This document shows positions 17,044-26,471 of a stretch of DNA of 41,417 nucleotides, one piece after another. Both the position numbers and the translations under genes were made by a program. Origin of the DNA: Agathobacter sp. (GTDB taxonomy: Bacteria; Bacillota; Clostridia; Lachnospirales; Lachnospiraceae); NCBI GenBank assembly GCA_022769125.1, contig JALEKN010000008.1, positions 1-41,417 of the forward strand, given 5' to 3'. A model generated the notes under the pieces. The model did no database searches. It was not told the origin of the DNA and saw nothing but the letters and a program-made list of their open reading frames with translations. Position 1 is the stretch's first letter. Each line of letters opens with the position of its first letter.

Positions 17044-17984
17044 TGGTTTTATTGATTCAATACACACTTTTATTTGCTTGCATTCTTTCTCTGGTAGCAC
17101 TTGGTGGATGCTTTTCCGAACATTCCGGTGTTATCAACCTTGGACTAGAGGGAATCATGGTCATGGGTGCCATGGGTGGTGCGCTTACGATGAAATACCT
17201 TCCAAATGGAACTTCTGCATTTGTGATCGTAGTTGTCACGATAGTGGCGAGTGTTTTGCTGGGACTTGCATATTCGGCATTGCTTGCTGTTGCGGCAATT
17301 CATTTTAAAGCGGACCAGACGATCGTTGGTACGGCTCTTAACATGCTTGGTGCAGCACTTGCGACCGTTATCGTAAAGTCTATCAACACGATCAGCAATC
17401 CGGACGACCATTCTTCCATCGTGCAGTACATTGAGCAGAAGAAGGCTTTTATTATTAACATCAATGGTTTTGAATTCAGCTGGTTTATGCTGATCACGGT
17501 AATTGTTATCATTGTATCTTATGTTGTATTGTACAAAACCAAATTCGGACTTCGGCTTATGGCGTGCGGTGAGCACCCACAGGCGGCTGACTCTGTAGGT
17601 ATCAATGTATATAAGATGCGCTGGGCTGGGGTACTGATCTCAGGAGCACTTGGAGGACTCGGTGGTATCTGCTATATTACAACCGGTGTTTCCGAGTGGA
17701 AGTTTGAGTATGGTGTGGCAGGATTCGGATTTCTTGCACTTGCCGTTATGATCTTTGGTAAGTGGAGACCACAGAACATTGCGCTTGCAGCACTGTTGTT
17801 CGGATTTTTCCGGGCATTGTCTAATGTATATTTTGGATTTGATTTCCTTGTGAATTTAAATATCCCAAGTGGCATTTACAACATGCTGCCGTATGTGATC
17901 TCATTGATCGTGCTTGCGTTTACTTCTAAGCAGTCACGGGCGCCGAAGGCAGAAGGTATCCCATACGATAAGGGAAGCCGTTAG
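17043..17984 (+). CDS. nupQ: Nucleoside ABC transporter permease 2
   Basis: 313 residues, of the BPD_transp_2 (YufQ/NupQ) type, with roughly eight to ten membrane segments. The N-terminus ALGGCFSEHSGVINLGLEGIM is a strong signature of this subfamily; later GVAGFGFLALAVMIFGKW corresponds to the ATPase-facing loop. The start ATG shares one base with the stop of permease 1. With permease 1 it forms the membrane channel. Confidence 0.92.
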   Translation: MVLLIQYTLLFACILSLVALGGCFSEHSGVINLGLEGIMVMGAMGGALTMKYLPNGTSAFVIVVVTIVASVLLGLAYSALLAVAAIHFKADQTIVGTALNMLGAALATVIVKSINTISNPDDHSSIVQYIEQKKAFIININGFEFSWFMLITVIVIIVSYVVLYKTKFGLRLMACGEHPQAADSVGINVYKMRWAGVLISGALGGLGGICYITTGVSEWKFEYGVAGFGFLALAVMIFGKWRPQNIALAALLFGFFRALSNVYFGFDFLVNLNIPSGIYNMLPYVISLIVLAFTSKQSRAPKAEGIPYDKGSR

Positions 17985-17996
17985 AACCTAGCAGAT

Positions 17997-18049
17997 AAGG
18001 CAGTATCAAGTCTCCTTTGACTTATGACCGAGACGGATGCTGCCTTTTT
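17997..18049 (+). terminator. Terminator after the transporter genes
   Basis: AAGGCAGTATC (17997-18007) pairs with GATGCTGCCTT (18036-18046, with a wobble), then TTTG. It separates the importer genes from the catabolic genes, although cdd begins only about 45 bases later. Confidence 0.75.
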
Positions 18050-18093
18050 GTTCCGCGGCGGACAATAGATGGATAGATTGCGGAGGGATTATC

Positions 18094-18513
18094 ATGCAGA
18101 TAAGTGAATTGATCGAACAGGCATTAAAGGCAAGAGAAAGTGCTTACATTCCATATTCCGGATGGGCGGTCGGGGCCGCGCTTCTTACGGCTGACGGAAA
18201 AGTATATCAGGGGTGCAATATCGAAAATGCATCCTATACACCAACGAACTGTGCAGAGCGAACCGCCTTTTTCAAGGCTGTCAGTGAGGGTGAACGGGAA
18301 TTTACATCGATTGCCATTGTCGGTGGCAAGGCTGGAGAACTTCCGACTACCTACTGTGGACCATGCGGCGTGTGCAGGCAGGTGATGATGGAATTCTGTG
18401 ATCCGAAGACATTTTGCATCTATGTGGCAAAGAGTCCGGAGGATTACAAGAAATATACACTCGAAGAGATGCTGCCGCTCGGCTTTGGACCGGCAGATCT
18501 CGGGAAAAAGTAG
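18094..18513 (+). CDS. cdd: Cytidine deaminase
   Basis: 139 residues from ATG 18094, after GGAGGG. It converts (deoxy)cytidine to (deoxy)uridine. Zinc and proton-shuttle residues are visible: C53-A-E55 in NCAERT, and C91 and C94 in GPCGVCRQ; GCNIENASY is the substrate loop. The open frame to 18037 runs through the terminator and is not used. Its product feeds uridine phosphorylase upstream and, for deoxyuridine, the aldolase route downstream. Confidence 0.93.
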   Translation: MQISELIEQALKARESAYIPYSGWAVGAALLTADGKVYQGCNIENASYTPTNCAERTAFFKAVSEGEREFTSIAIVGGKAGELPTTYCGPCGVCRQVMMEFCDPKTFCIYVAKSPEDYKKYTLEEMLPLGFGPADLGKK

Positions 18514-18585
18514 CAGATTGAAAACAGAAGAGATTTATTCAGGAATAATAAGAATAACGGCGATAGAAAAGAGAGGTAAATAAAA

Positions 18586-19245
18586 ATGGATAAGAAAGAT
18601 ATTCTGGCAGTATGTGACCATACTTTATTGTTACAGGGAAGCACCTGGGAGGAAATCAAGGGCATCTGTGATGATGCAATGAAATACCACACCGCATCTG
18701 TATGCATTCCGCCATGCTATGTAAAACAGGCAGCAGACTATATGCAGGGAAAGATTAAGGTATGTACCGTTATCGGATTCCCGAACGGCAATATGACAAC
18801 CGCAACGAAGGTTTTCGAGACAAAAGATGCTGTTGCCAATGGTGCAGAAGAAATCGATATGGTCATCAACATCGGTATGCTCAAGGCAAAAGAGTACGAT
18901 TATGTATTGAATGAAATCAATGCAATCAAGGAAGCTTGCGATGGCAGACTCCTTAAGGTCATCATTGAGACATGCCTCTTAACAGATGAGGAGAAGGTAA
19001 AGATGTGCGAAATCGTAAATGCTTCCAACGCGGATTATATCAAGACATCTACCGGATTTTCAACTGCGGGCGCAACCTTTGCGGACATTGAGCTTTTTGC
19101 AAAACATATGAATCCAGATAAGAAGATCAAGGCAGCAGGCGGAATCGCATCTATGGCAGATGCTGAGAAGTTTATCGAGCTTGGCGCAAACCGCCTCGGA
19201 ACCAGCCGTATTGTAAAGCTTGTTAAAGCCGAGGAGAACGCTTAA
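18586..19245 (+). CDS. deoC: Deoxyribose-phosphate aldolase
   Basis: 219 residues, full length. It splits 2-deoxyribose-5-phosphate into glyceraldehyde-3-phosphate and acetaldehyde. The Schiff-base Lys153 lies in YIKTSTGF, with the relay pair Asp91 (EIDMVINIG) and Lys182 (IKAAGG). It sits between cdd and deoB, and its substrate comes from phosphopentomutase. A GAGAGG site precedes ATG 18586. Confidence 0.95.
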   Translation: MDKKDILAVCDHTLLLQGSTWEEIKGICDDAMKYHTASVCIPPCYVKQAADYMQGKIKVCTVIGFPNGNMTTATKVFETKDAVANGAEEIDMVINIGMLKAKEYDYVLNEINAIKEACDGRLLKVIIETCLLTDEEKVKMCEIVNASNADYIKTSTGFSTAGATFADIELFAKHMNPDKKIKAAGGIASMADAEKFIELGANRLGTSRIVKLVKAEENA

Positions 19246-19287
19246 GAGAGCAGAGGCGTTATTAGTCAGGAAAGGAGAGGAAACAGC

Positions 19288-20481
19288 GTGAAAAAATATA
19301 AGAGAGTATTTGTGATCGTCATTGATTCCTTTGGCATCGGGGCGATGCCGGATAGTGAGAAGTTTGGTGACATCGGGGTAGACACTTATGGACATATTGC
19401 AGAATCAGTTGACCATTTTGTAATCCCGAATCTGCAGAGGCTTGGATTATCCAATCTGCATCCGGTAAAGGGCGTTGATCCGGTGGCAGAGCCAATTGGA
19501 TACCGCGCGAAGCTGAGGGAGACAAGTAATGGCAAGGACACCATGACCGGACATTGGGAGATGATGGGAATCAATACCCAGAAGCCGTTCATCACATTTA
19601 CCGAGACAGGATTCCCGAAAGAGCTGATTGAGGAATTGTCCAAGCGCTGTGACGGTAGAGAGATCATTGGCAATAAATCGGCCAGCGGAACAGAGATACT
19701 TGACGAGCTGGCAGAACAGGAAATCAATGAGGGAAAGCTGATCGTCTATACATCTGCGGATTCTGTTCTTCAGATCTGTGGTAACGAGGAGATGATGGGA
19801 CTTGAAACCTTGTACCGATACTGCGAGGCAGCGCGCGAGCTGACGCTTCGGGATGAGTGGCGCGTTGGCCGTGTCATTGCCCGTCCGTATGTCGGCAGGA
19901 AGAAAGGCGAGTTCGTACGCACCAGCAACCGCCACGACTATGCGTTGAAACCGACCGGACAAACAGCACTGAATGCGTTAAAGGACGCTTCCTATGACGT
20001 GATCTCCGTCGGTAAGATCAACGATATTTTTGTCGGAGAGGGAATCACGGAGAGTTATCGTTCGAAGAGCAGCGTACACGGAATGGAGCAGACAATTGAA
20101 ATTGCACAGAAGGATTTTACGGGGCTTTGCTTTGTAAACCTTGTTGACTTCGATGCACTCTGGGGACACCGCAGGAATCCGCAGGGCTACCGGGATGAAC
20201 TGGAACGCTTCGATGTGAAACTTGGCGAGCTGCTTCCTCTTTTGCAGAAGAATGATCTGCTAGTCATTACTGCGGATCACGGCAACGATCCAACTTACAC
20301 CGGAACGGATCATACGAGGGAAAAGGTTCCATTTCTGGCATATTCACCATCTATGGTGCAGTCAGGGGAACTTCCGGAGCAGGAGACCTTTGGCGTGATC
20401 GGTGCAACAATTGCGGACAATTTTGATGTAGAGATGCCAAAAGATACGATTGGGACTTCCCTTTTGGAGAATTTTCAGTAA
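19288..20481 (+). CDS. deoB: Phosphopentomutase
   Basis: 397 residues. It interconverts (deoxy)ribose-1-phosphate and -5-phosphate, linking the phosphorylase to DeoC. Alkaline-phosphatase-superfamily metal sites are visible: [14 protein letters not shown] at the N-terminus and [22 protein letters not shown] near the end; the phosphorylated Thr region is [15 protein letters not shown]. The start is GTG 19288 after AAGGAGAGG. It is the last gene of the nucleoside block, 59 bases before lepA with no clear terminator, so read-through into lepA is likely. Confidence 0.95.
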   Translation: MKKYKRVFVIVIDSFGIGAMPDSEKFGDIGVDTYGHIAESVDHFVIPNLQRLGLSNLHPVKGVDPVAEPIGYRAKLRETSNGKDTMTGHWEMMGINTQKPFITFTETGFPKELIEELSKRCDGREIIGNKSASGTEILDELAEQEINEGKLIVYTSADSVLQICGNEEMMGLETLYRYCEAARELTLRDEWRVGRVIARPYVGRKKGEFVRTSNRHDYALKPTGQTALNALKDASYDVISVGKINDIFVGEGITESYRSKSSVHGMEQTIEIAQKDFTGLCFVNLVDFDALWGHRRNPQGYRDELERFDVKLGELLPLLQKNDLLVITADHGNDPTYTGTDHTREKVPFLAYSPSMVQSGELPEQETFGVIGATIADNFDVEMPKDTIGTSLLENFQ

Positions 20482-20540
20482 AATGAGAAATGCGGCAAAA
20501 CACCGCAGAATAGAATGCAACAGAAAGAGGTAACGATATT

Positions 20541-22352
20541 ATGGCAATTGACCAGAGCAAGATTCGAAATTTTTGTATTATCGCGCATATCGATCACGGT
20601 AAATCAACTCTGGCTGACCGAATCATCGAAAAGACCGGAACCCTGACAAGCCGCGAGATGCAGGCGCAGGTTCTGGACAATATGGATCTGGAACGGGAAC
20701 GGGGTATCACGATCAAGTCACAAGCTGTACGTATTATCTATAAAGCGAAGGATGGGGAGGAGTATATCTTTAACCTCATTGACACTCCGGGACATGTGGA
20801 TTTTAACTATGAGGTTTCCCGAAGCCTTGCTGCGTGTGACGGTGCAATCCTTGTCGTGGACGCGGCGCAGGGCGTGGAGGCACAGACGCTTGCAAACGTA
20901 TACTTAGCGCTGGACCATGACCTGGATGTATTTCCGGTCATCAATAAGATCGACCTTCCGAGTGCAAGACCGGATGAAGTGATTCAGGAGATCGAGGACG
21001 TGATCGGAATCGAGGCGCAGGATGCACCACGTATTTCCGCAAAGACCGGATTGAATGTCGAGGAAGTTCTGGAACAGATTGTCACAAAGATCCCGGCACC
21101 GAAGGGGGATCCGAAGAACCCGCTCAAGGCATTGATCTTTGATGCGGTGTATGATCCGTACAAGGGAGTTATCGTCTTTTGCAGGATCATGGAAGGAATC
21201 GTAAAGGTCGGCACAGAAATCAAGATGATCGCTACCGGAGCGCAGGATATTGTAACGGAAGTCGGATATTTCGGCGCGGGACAGTTTATCCCATGTGATG
21301 AGCTTTCCGCCGGAATGGTCGGATACATTGCAGCGAGTATCAAGAATGTGCGCGATACGCGCGTCGGTGATACCGTAACAGAAGCTCTTCGCCCTTGTGA
21401 TGAGGCACTTCCGGGTTACAAGAAGGTAAACCCTATGGTATATTGCGGCATGTATCCGGCAGATAGCTCCAAGTATCCGGATCTGCGCGATGCACTAGAA
21501 AAATTGCAGATCAATGATGCCTCCCTGTTTTTTGAGCCGGAGACTTCTCTGGCACTCGGCTTTGGATTCCGGTGCGGCTTTTTGGGACTACTTCATCTGG
21601 AGATCATCCAGGAACGTCTGGAACGTGAGTTTGACCTGGATCTGGTCACAACTGCTCCGGGTGTTGTATACAAGGTGCATAAGACGGATGGCGAGGTAAT
21701 TGAACTTACCAATCCATCTAATCTTCCTGACCCATCCGAGATTGAATATATGGAAGAACCTTTTGTGAGCGCGGAAATCATGGTGACTAGTGAATATGTG
21801 GGAGCAATTATGAATCTGTGTCAGGAGCGGCGCGGAATCTATATCAGCATGGAATATCTGGAGGAGACGCGCGCACTCATCAAGTATGACCTGCCGCTCA
21901 ATGAGATCATTTACGATTTCTTTGATGCACTGAAATCACGTTCCAGAGGATATGCTTCTTTTGATTACGAGCTGAAGGGGTATGTCCGTTCCGAGCTTGT
22001 CAAGCTTGATATTCTCATCAACCGTGAGACTGTGGATGCATTATCCTTTATTGTATTTAAGGATAGTGCGTATGACCGCGGACGCAGGATGTGTGAACGC
22101 TTGAAGGAGGAGATACCGAGACATTTGTTTGAAATCCCAATCCAGGCGGCAGTCGGCGGCAAAGTAATCGCAAGAGAGACTGTAAAGGCGATGCGCAAGG
22201 ATGTACTTGCCAAGTGCTATGGTGGTGATATTTCCAGAAAACGTAAGCTGCTCGAAAAGCAGAAGGAAGGAAAGAAGCGAATGCGTCAGGTTGGTAACGT
22301 AGAGATTCCGCAGGAGGCATTTATGAGCGTTCTCAAACTTGATGAGGATTGA
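20541..22352 (+). CDS. lepA: Elongation factor 4 (LepA), back-translocating GTPase
   Basis: 603 residues, the family's normal length. GTPase motifs: AHIDHGKST (G1), RGITIKSQA (G2 region), DTPGHVDF (G3), NKIDLP (G4). The LepA-specific C-terminal domain includes [19 protein letters not shown]-type sequence and [21 protein letters not shown]. It acts on stalled or mistranslocated ribosomes. AGAGG precedes ATG 20541. lepA followed by hemW is a widespread Firmicute pair. Confidence 0.97.
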   Translation: MAIDQSKIRNFCIIAHIDHGKSTLADRIIEKTGTLTSREMQAQVLDNMDLERERGITIKSQAVRIIYKAKDGEEYIFNLIDTPGHVDFNYEVSRSLAACDGAILVVDAAQGVEAQTLANVYLALDHDLDVFPVINKIDLPSARPDEVIQEIEDVIGIEAQDAPRISAKTGLNVEEVLEQIVTKIPAPKGDPKNPLKALIFDAVYDPYKGVIVFCRIMEGIVKVGTEIKMIATGAQDIVTEVGYFGAGQFIPCDELSAGMVGYIAASIKNVRDTRVGDTVTEALRPCDEALPGYKKVNPMVYCGMYPADSSKYPDLRDALEKLQINDASLFFEPETSLALGFGFRCGFLGLLHLEIIQERLEREFDLDLVTTAPGVVYKVHKTDGEVIELTNPSNLPDPSEIEYMEEPFVSAEIMVTSEYVGAIMNLCQERRGIYISMEYLEETRALIKYDLPLNEIIYDFFDALKSRSRGYASFDYELKGYVRSELVKLDILINRETVDALSFIVFKDSAYDRGRRMCERLKEEIPRHLFEIPIQAAVGGKVIARETVKAMRKDVLAKCYGGDISRKRKLLEKQKEGKKRMRQVGNVEIPQEAFMSVLKLDED

Positions 22353-22428
22353 TCCTATAAGCAGGCAGATGCGTATGAAGTGTGCAGCTGCCGGAGTAAG
22401 ATGATGTAAGAGAGGAGTGTGTGGCAAT

Positions 22429-23655
22429 ATGAAGAATCTGGAGTTGTATGTGCACACTCCTTTTTGTGTGCGCAAATGTGAGTATTGTGATTTTCTGTCA
22501 TTTCCTGCAGATGAAAAGACACAGGAGGCGTATGTAGAGGCTCTGCTTCAGGAGATCCGCTACTACGGCACACAGTTAAGAGACTGCGAGATCTCCACTG
22601 TCTATATCGGCGGAGGTACACCGAGCTGGCTGTCGCAGGAGCTGATGCTTGCCATATTGGATACGATTGGCAGTTCTTTTCAGATTAATAAGAATGTGGA
22701 AGCAACGATCGAGTGCAATCCGGGAACACTTACCAAAAGCAAACTGCTTGCGTACCGGGAGGCGGGGGTCAACCGGCTTTCCATTGGATTGCAGTCTGCC
22801 AACAACGAGGAGCTGAAACGCCTCGGAAGAATCCACACGTTTGAACAGTTCATGAAAACGTATGAGATGGCAAGAAACGCAGGGTATGGAAACATCAATA
22901 TCGATCTGATGAGCGGTCTGCCATATCAGAAGGTTGAGGACTATCTGCGCTCGCTGCAGAGTGTTATCCGGATACGACCGGAGCATGTATCCGCGTACTC
23001 GCTGATCATCGAAAAGGGCACGCCTTTTTATGAAAAGTACAAGTTCGATGCGGTAAAGCAGGAAGCCGGAATGAAGCCGGATATACTTCCGGATGAAAAC
23101 GAGACCTACCGGATGATCAAGCTGACGCAGCAGCTGCTTGCGGAGGCAGGCTATGAACAGTATGAGATTTCGAATTTTGCCAGGCCGGGCTATGGGTGCA
23201 GGCACAATATCGGCTATTGGACAAGGGAAAATTACCTTGGGGTAGGACTTGGTGCGGCGTCGCTTATCGACAATGTAAGATACAGCAACACAAGGGATCT
23301 GTATAAGTATATAGAAGAATGTTCAAATATCTACAAAATGTCCTATGAGCCATCGGAACCGACACAGTTGTCGGCACCGAAGCCGGAGTACATCACGAAC
23401 CTCCATGCATCCGTGGAACCGATCACGAAGCAGGCGCAGATGGAGGAGTTTATGTTCCTCGGACTTCGCATGACAGAGGGTGTGACGCGCGCACGTTTTG
23501 AGGAGTGCTTTTCCATGCCGATCGAGGCGGTGTACCGGGAGAAAATCGAACAGCTTAAGGCGGAAGAACTTCTTATAGTAAAGGAAGGACGCATAGCACT
23601 CACGGATAAGGGACTTGATCTGTCTAATTATGCGATGGCAAAATTCCTGCGGTAG
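22429..23655 (+). CDS. hemW: HemW, radical-SAM heme chaperone-like protein
   Basis: 408 residues from ATG 22429; AGAGGAG (22411-22417) is 11 bases upstream, and GTG 22417 in frame overlaps that site. The radical-SAM cluster motif is CVRKCEYC, preceded by LYVHTPF, the typical HemW start. YIGGGTPS and the C-terminal HemN_C domain (EEFMFLGLRMTEGV) follow. It was formerly called coproporphyrinogen oxidase-like, and HemW is thought to deliver heme. In Clostridia it normally precedes hrcA-grpE-dnaK; here an unrelated AT-rich block begins 21 bases after its stop. Confidence 0.93.
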   Translation: MKNLELYVHTPFCVRKCEYCDFLSFPADEKTQEAYVEALLQEIRYYGTQLRDCEISTVYIGGGTPSWLSQELMLAILDTIGSSFQINKNVEATIECNPGTLTKSKLLAYREAGVNRLSIGLQSANNEELKRLGRIHTFEQFMKTYEMARNAGYGNINIDLMSGLPYQKVEDYLRSLQSVIRIRPEHVSAYSLIIEKGTPFYEKYKFDAVKQEAGMKPDILPDENETYRMIKLTQQLLAEAGYEQYEISNFARPGYGCRHNIGYWTRENYLGVGLGAASLIDNVRYSNTRDLYKYIEECSNIYKMSYEPSEPTQLSAPKPEYITNLHASVEPITKQAQMEEFMFLGLRMTEGVTRARFEECFSMPIEAVYREKIEQLKAEELLIVKEGRIALTDKGLDLSNYAMAKFLR

Positions 23656-23676
23656 GGACGGGATAAAAGGAGAACT

Positions 23677-24381
23677 ATGCGGATACTTATTTGTGATGAT
23701 GATAAATTGTTTTCAGAACAACTGGAGCTTTTGGTGGTTGAGTATTTTCAAAAGCATAAGCTTGAAATTCCAGATATTTGTATTTTTGATAATGGAGAAG
23801 CCTTAATTGCAGATTCAGGGGCGAAGGATATTGTATTTCTTGATGTAGAAATGCCGGGGCGTAGCGGAATCTATGTAGGTAACTATCTGGCGGAAAACAA
23901 TCCGAATACTATTATTTTTATAATAACATCATTTACAGAGTATTTGGATGACGCTATGCGATTTCATGTGTTCAGATATTTAAATAAGCCTTTGGATAAA
24001 AACCGATTGTATCGAAATTTAAAGGATGCATTGTGTGAATATACAACTTGTTCTGCTAAATTTCTTGTTGAAACGAAGGAACAGGTTGTGACTCTTTTGG
24101 CAAATGAAATTATCAGTGTTGAAACACAAAATCGTGTACTTACTGTGCATTCAACGCAAGGAGATTATATTTCTATTCATTCAATGTTGTATTGGCAGGA
24201 GATATTAGTGGATGCGTGTTTTTTTCAATGTCATCGCAGCTATATCATCAATCTTTCTCATGTGCTTCAATTTGGCAAGGAACTGATACAATTAACAAAT
24301 AATCAGCATGCCTATTTGACAAGAAGAAAGTATTCTTCTTTTAAAAAGGCTTATATGCTTTATCTGGAAAATACGAGGTAG
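23677..24381 (+). CDS. LytTR-family response regulator, AgrA-like
   Basis: 234 residues. The receiver domain (1-120) has the acidic pair in ICDDDK, phospho-acceptor Asp56 in VFLDVEMPG, and RYLNKPLD with the conserved Lys. The LytTR DNA-binding domain (about 130-230) shows VETQNRVLTVH, FFQCHRSYIINLSHV and AYLTRRKYSSFKKAY. AgrA-type regulators bind direct repeats upstream of pheromone operons. AAAGGAG precedes ATG 23677. The kinase gene follows after 4 bases. This is the first gene of the AT-rich block; no promoter of its own was seen, so it may be read from hemW. Confidence 0.9.
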   Translation: MRILICDDDKLFSEQLELLVVEYFQKHKLEIPDICIFDNGEALIADSGAKDIVFLDVEMPGRSGIYVGNYLAENNPNTIIFIITSFTEYLDDAMRFHVFRYLNKPLDKNRLYRNLKDALCEYTTCSAKFLVETKEQVVTLLANEIISVETQNRVLTVHSTQGDYISIHSMLYWQEILVDACFFQCHRSYIINLSHVLQFGKELIQLTNNQHAYLTRRKYSSFKKAYMLYLENTR

Positions 24382-24385
24382 GGTT

Positions 24386-25687
24386 ATGGAAGCAGTTGTG
24401 TATTTATGCATTTATTTAGTTGAGGCTTATATTTTCTATCAATACGCAGCAAATTTGTTTGAATTAAGATATTCTCAGCGAAAAACTGTTCTGGGGATAT
24501 TGTCAGCGCATGCTATTATGTATGCAGCCTCCTTTTTCCACAATGCGTTTGGTAATATTTTTGTCTTTGCGTTACTTTCTTGGCTGTTACTCATATGGCT
24601 ATTCGGAATAAATGTTTTTAATGCACTATTTCATACAATAATTCTTTCGGTTTCAATGGTATTGTGTGAAGCCTTGGCGGCAGCTATTTTATCCGGGTAT
24701 ATGCCCGAAATATGGCAGAACTGGTCTCGATATTCGGAAATGATATTTCTGGGTACGTTTAGCAAATTTTTCTATTTCATTTTTACGCAAGTATTAGCTG
24801 GCGTTCAAAGGAAAAGAGTAGTAAAACGTTTCACAGCGGACTTCGGTACATATCTGCTTATTTTGATCAGTCTATGTATAATTTCAGTTCCGTTTATTTT
24901 GTGTTTTCTTGGATGGAATCTTCCGTATTCGAGAACTTTAGAGTATGCGATCGCGATTGGATCAAGTATTATGTTTATCACACTTCTTCTTGTGTACAGT
25001 CTGTACGGCTATAACCAGAAAAAGAGTGAGGCATTTACAGAATTACAGATGCAACTGCAGAAGGAAAAGGATGCAGCAGAGTATTATCAGGTCTTGGTTG
25101 CACAGGATGAAAAACAAAAAATAATGATCCATGATATTAAGAATCATTTACAATCGATAGCATTATTAAATCAACAGAACGACCAGAAAAAAATTGAACA
25201 ATATCTTGATGAATTATTTAAGTCTGACAGCTTGCGCCCATCTGCTCAGATTTGCAGCCATGCATTGTTGAATGCAATTCTTTGCAGATATCGTGCACAG
25301 TGCATGGAAAGAAGCATACATTTTCAGGCTGATATCCGCAGCGGATGTGTAGATTTTTTGAATGATGAGGAAATTACGGCTTTATTTTGCAATCTTCTGG
25401 ACAATGCAATGGAAGCGATTGGAGATACCTCAGATAGTTTTGTTGAAGTGAGTGTGTCGAAACGAAAAAATCAACCGATAACAACTCTCGTGGTAAAAAA
25501 TAGTTGTAAAGATATTCCGAAGCAAGGGAAGATGGGACAGTTCCTTACCCAAAAATCCAACCCGCAGTATCATGGCTATGGATTTCGTAGTGTGAAGCAG
25601 ATTGCGTCACAACATCATGGTCATTTACAGGCATATTATGATGAGACGGAAGCGGTATTTCATGTTATTGTAAGTTTTTATGAGTAG
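24386..25687 (+). CDS. GHKL sensor histidine kinase, AgrC-like
   Basis: 433 residues. The N-terminal 210 residues form about six membrane segments, the pheromone-sensing architecture. A linker helix rich in Gln/Lys precedes the phospho-acceptor His249 in MIHDIKNHLQ. The ATPase part has an N-box (FCNLLDNAMEAIG) and a late Gly motif (GYGFRSVKQIASQHHG), as in the HATPase_c_5 group. It should phosphorylate the preceding regulator on pheromone binding. GC content is low: 19 of 60 bases are G or C in 24421-24480. Confidence 0.9.
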   Translation: MEAVVYLCIYLVEAYIFYQYAANLFELRYSQRKTVLGILSAHAIMYAASFFHNAFGNIFVFALLSWLLLIWLFGINVFNALFHTIILSVSMVLCEALAAAILSGYMPEIWQNWSRYSEMIFLGTFSKFFYFIFTQVLAGVQRKRVVKRFTADFGTYLLILISLCIISVPFILCFLGWNLPYSRTLEYAIAIGSSIMFITLLLVYSLYGYNQKKSEAFTELQMQLQKEKDAAEYYQVLVAQDEKQKIMIHDIKNHLQSIALLNQQNDQKKIEQYLDELFKSDSLRPSAQICSHALLNAILCRYRAQCMERSIHFQADIRSGCVDFLNDEEITALFCNLLDNAMEAIGDTSDSFVEVSVSKRKNQPITTLVVKNSCKDIPKQGKMGQFLTQKSNPQYHGYGFRSVKQIASQHHGHLQAYYDETEAVFHVIVSFYE

Positions 25688-25723
25688 TGTCGTGTGGGGA
25701 GTATTTTAAAGCATTCAGTTTTT

Positions 25724-26062
25724 TTACATAAAATCACTTGGATACTTATTATGACGCGATATCAGAAACTCAACCAAATTCTGTATGATCGCGAGATCAT
25801 CATTACAAAGCTGAAGCATATTTTGAAGATTGAGAGGAACATCATTTGGGTGTAATTGCCCCAACAAAAGGTAATCAGGGCTTACATCTAAAGTATCGCA
25901 AATTTTGCAAAATAATTCTATGCTTGCATGCCCTTTCCCATTTTCTATCGTTGAAAGATGATTATTAGAAATTTGGAGCATTTCTGCAAATTGATTCTGT
26001 GTAATGTTTAATTCTTTTCTGCGTCTTTTTATTCTTTTTCCCATCATAGAAAAATCCAACAT
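25724..26062 (-). CDS. Xre-family HTH regulator
   Basis: 112 residues on the opposite strand, inside the agr-like locus. The HTH_3 domain spans about 8-68: GKRIKRRRKELNITQNQFAEML, ISNNHLSTIENGKGHASIELFCKI and LDVSPDYLLLG. The last 40 residues are helical without a known fold. The start at 26062 has GGAGG 8 bases upstream on the minus strand. It is convergent with the kinase gene and divergent from the pheromone gene, so it is placed to repress or tune the latter. Regulators of this kind sit in several Clostridial agr loci, but this role is inference. Confidence 0.88.
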   Translation of the reverse strand: MLDFSMMGKRIKRRRKELNITQNQFAEMLQISNNHLSTIENGKGHASIELFCKICDTLDVSPDYLLLGQLHPNDVPLNLQNMLQLCNDDLAIIQNLVEFLISRHNKYPSDFM

Positions 26063-26322
26063 TGAGTTTCCTCCTTTGTATAATTGAATCTTATCAAATG
26101 GTAAGTTTTACAAGAAGAATGCGACACAGAATAATTCGCTTATAGATTATAAAAAGCGGATTAAATGTTCTGCGAAAGATTATTTTTTTGGACTAATATG
26201 TGCAAATGTGCCAAGTCGTTGAAATATAAGTTTATCCAAGCGGAGAGTGTCGAATAATTACTACAAATTCATTAAAATAGATACATAGCAATCAATGACA
26301 AAAACTGACAGGGGGTGAGCGT
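26063..26322. promoter_or_regulatory. Divergent control region of xre and agrD-like gene
   Basis: 260 bases, strongly AT-rich, without a convincing gene. Sites seen: the xre ribosome site at 26071-26075 (minus strand); an imperfect palindrome at 26090-26105; AGTCGTTGAA at 26214-26223; TAAAAT (26273-26278) as a likely -10 for agrD without a good -35, as expected of an activator-dependent promoter; and AGGGGGTGA (26310-26318), the ribosome site for agrD. I could not define a clean LytTR direct repeat. Confidence 0.45.
26090..26105. promoter_or_regulatory. Candidate Xre operator
   Basis: CTTATCAAATGGTAAG has arms CTTATC and GGTAAG matching at 5 of 6 positions around AAAT. It lies 27 bases before the xre start codon, where an autoregulator would be expected to bind. 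No second copy was found in the region. Confidence 0.3.
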
Positions 26323-26346
26323 ATCGAAAGAAAAATTAGTTCTGTA

Positions 26347-26469
26347 ATGGCTATGGCAACAGAAAAGGTACTGAAAATGGTCATTAAAGCAGATGCAAAT
26401 GCTGCATCTTGTTTTATGGTTTGGCAAGTAAAGGTGCCAAAAAAATTGGTGCAGTATAGGAGAAAGTAG
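26347..26469 (+). CDS. agrD: AgrD-like cyclic autoinducer peptide precursor
   Basis: A 40-codon gene from ATG 26347. The N-terminal part (ATEKVLKMVIKADANAAS) is an amphipathic-helix type leader. The core CFMVWQ with Cys22 and the tail VKVPKKL resemble the AgrD pattern of a thiolactone Cys followed by a 'PK-(V/I)-P-x-x-L' recognition tail. The simplest mature product is a five-residue ring Cys22-Trp26, but ring size and tail are inference. It ends 2 bases before agrB. The frame is open upstream: a strong Shine-Dalgarno sequence (26310-26318) is best spaced for ATC 26323, which would give 48 residues starting (M)ERKISSV; ATG 26347 has no such site. Confidence 0.85.
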   Translation: MAMATEKVLKMVIKADANAASCFMVWQVKVPKKLVQYRRK

Positions 26470-26471
26470 AG

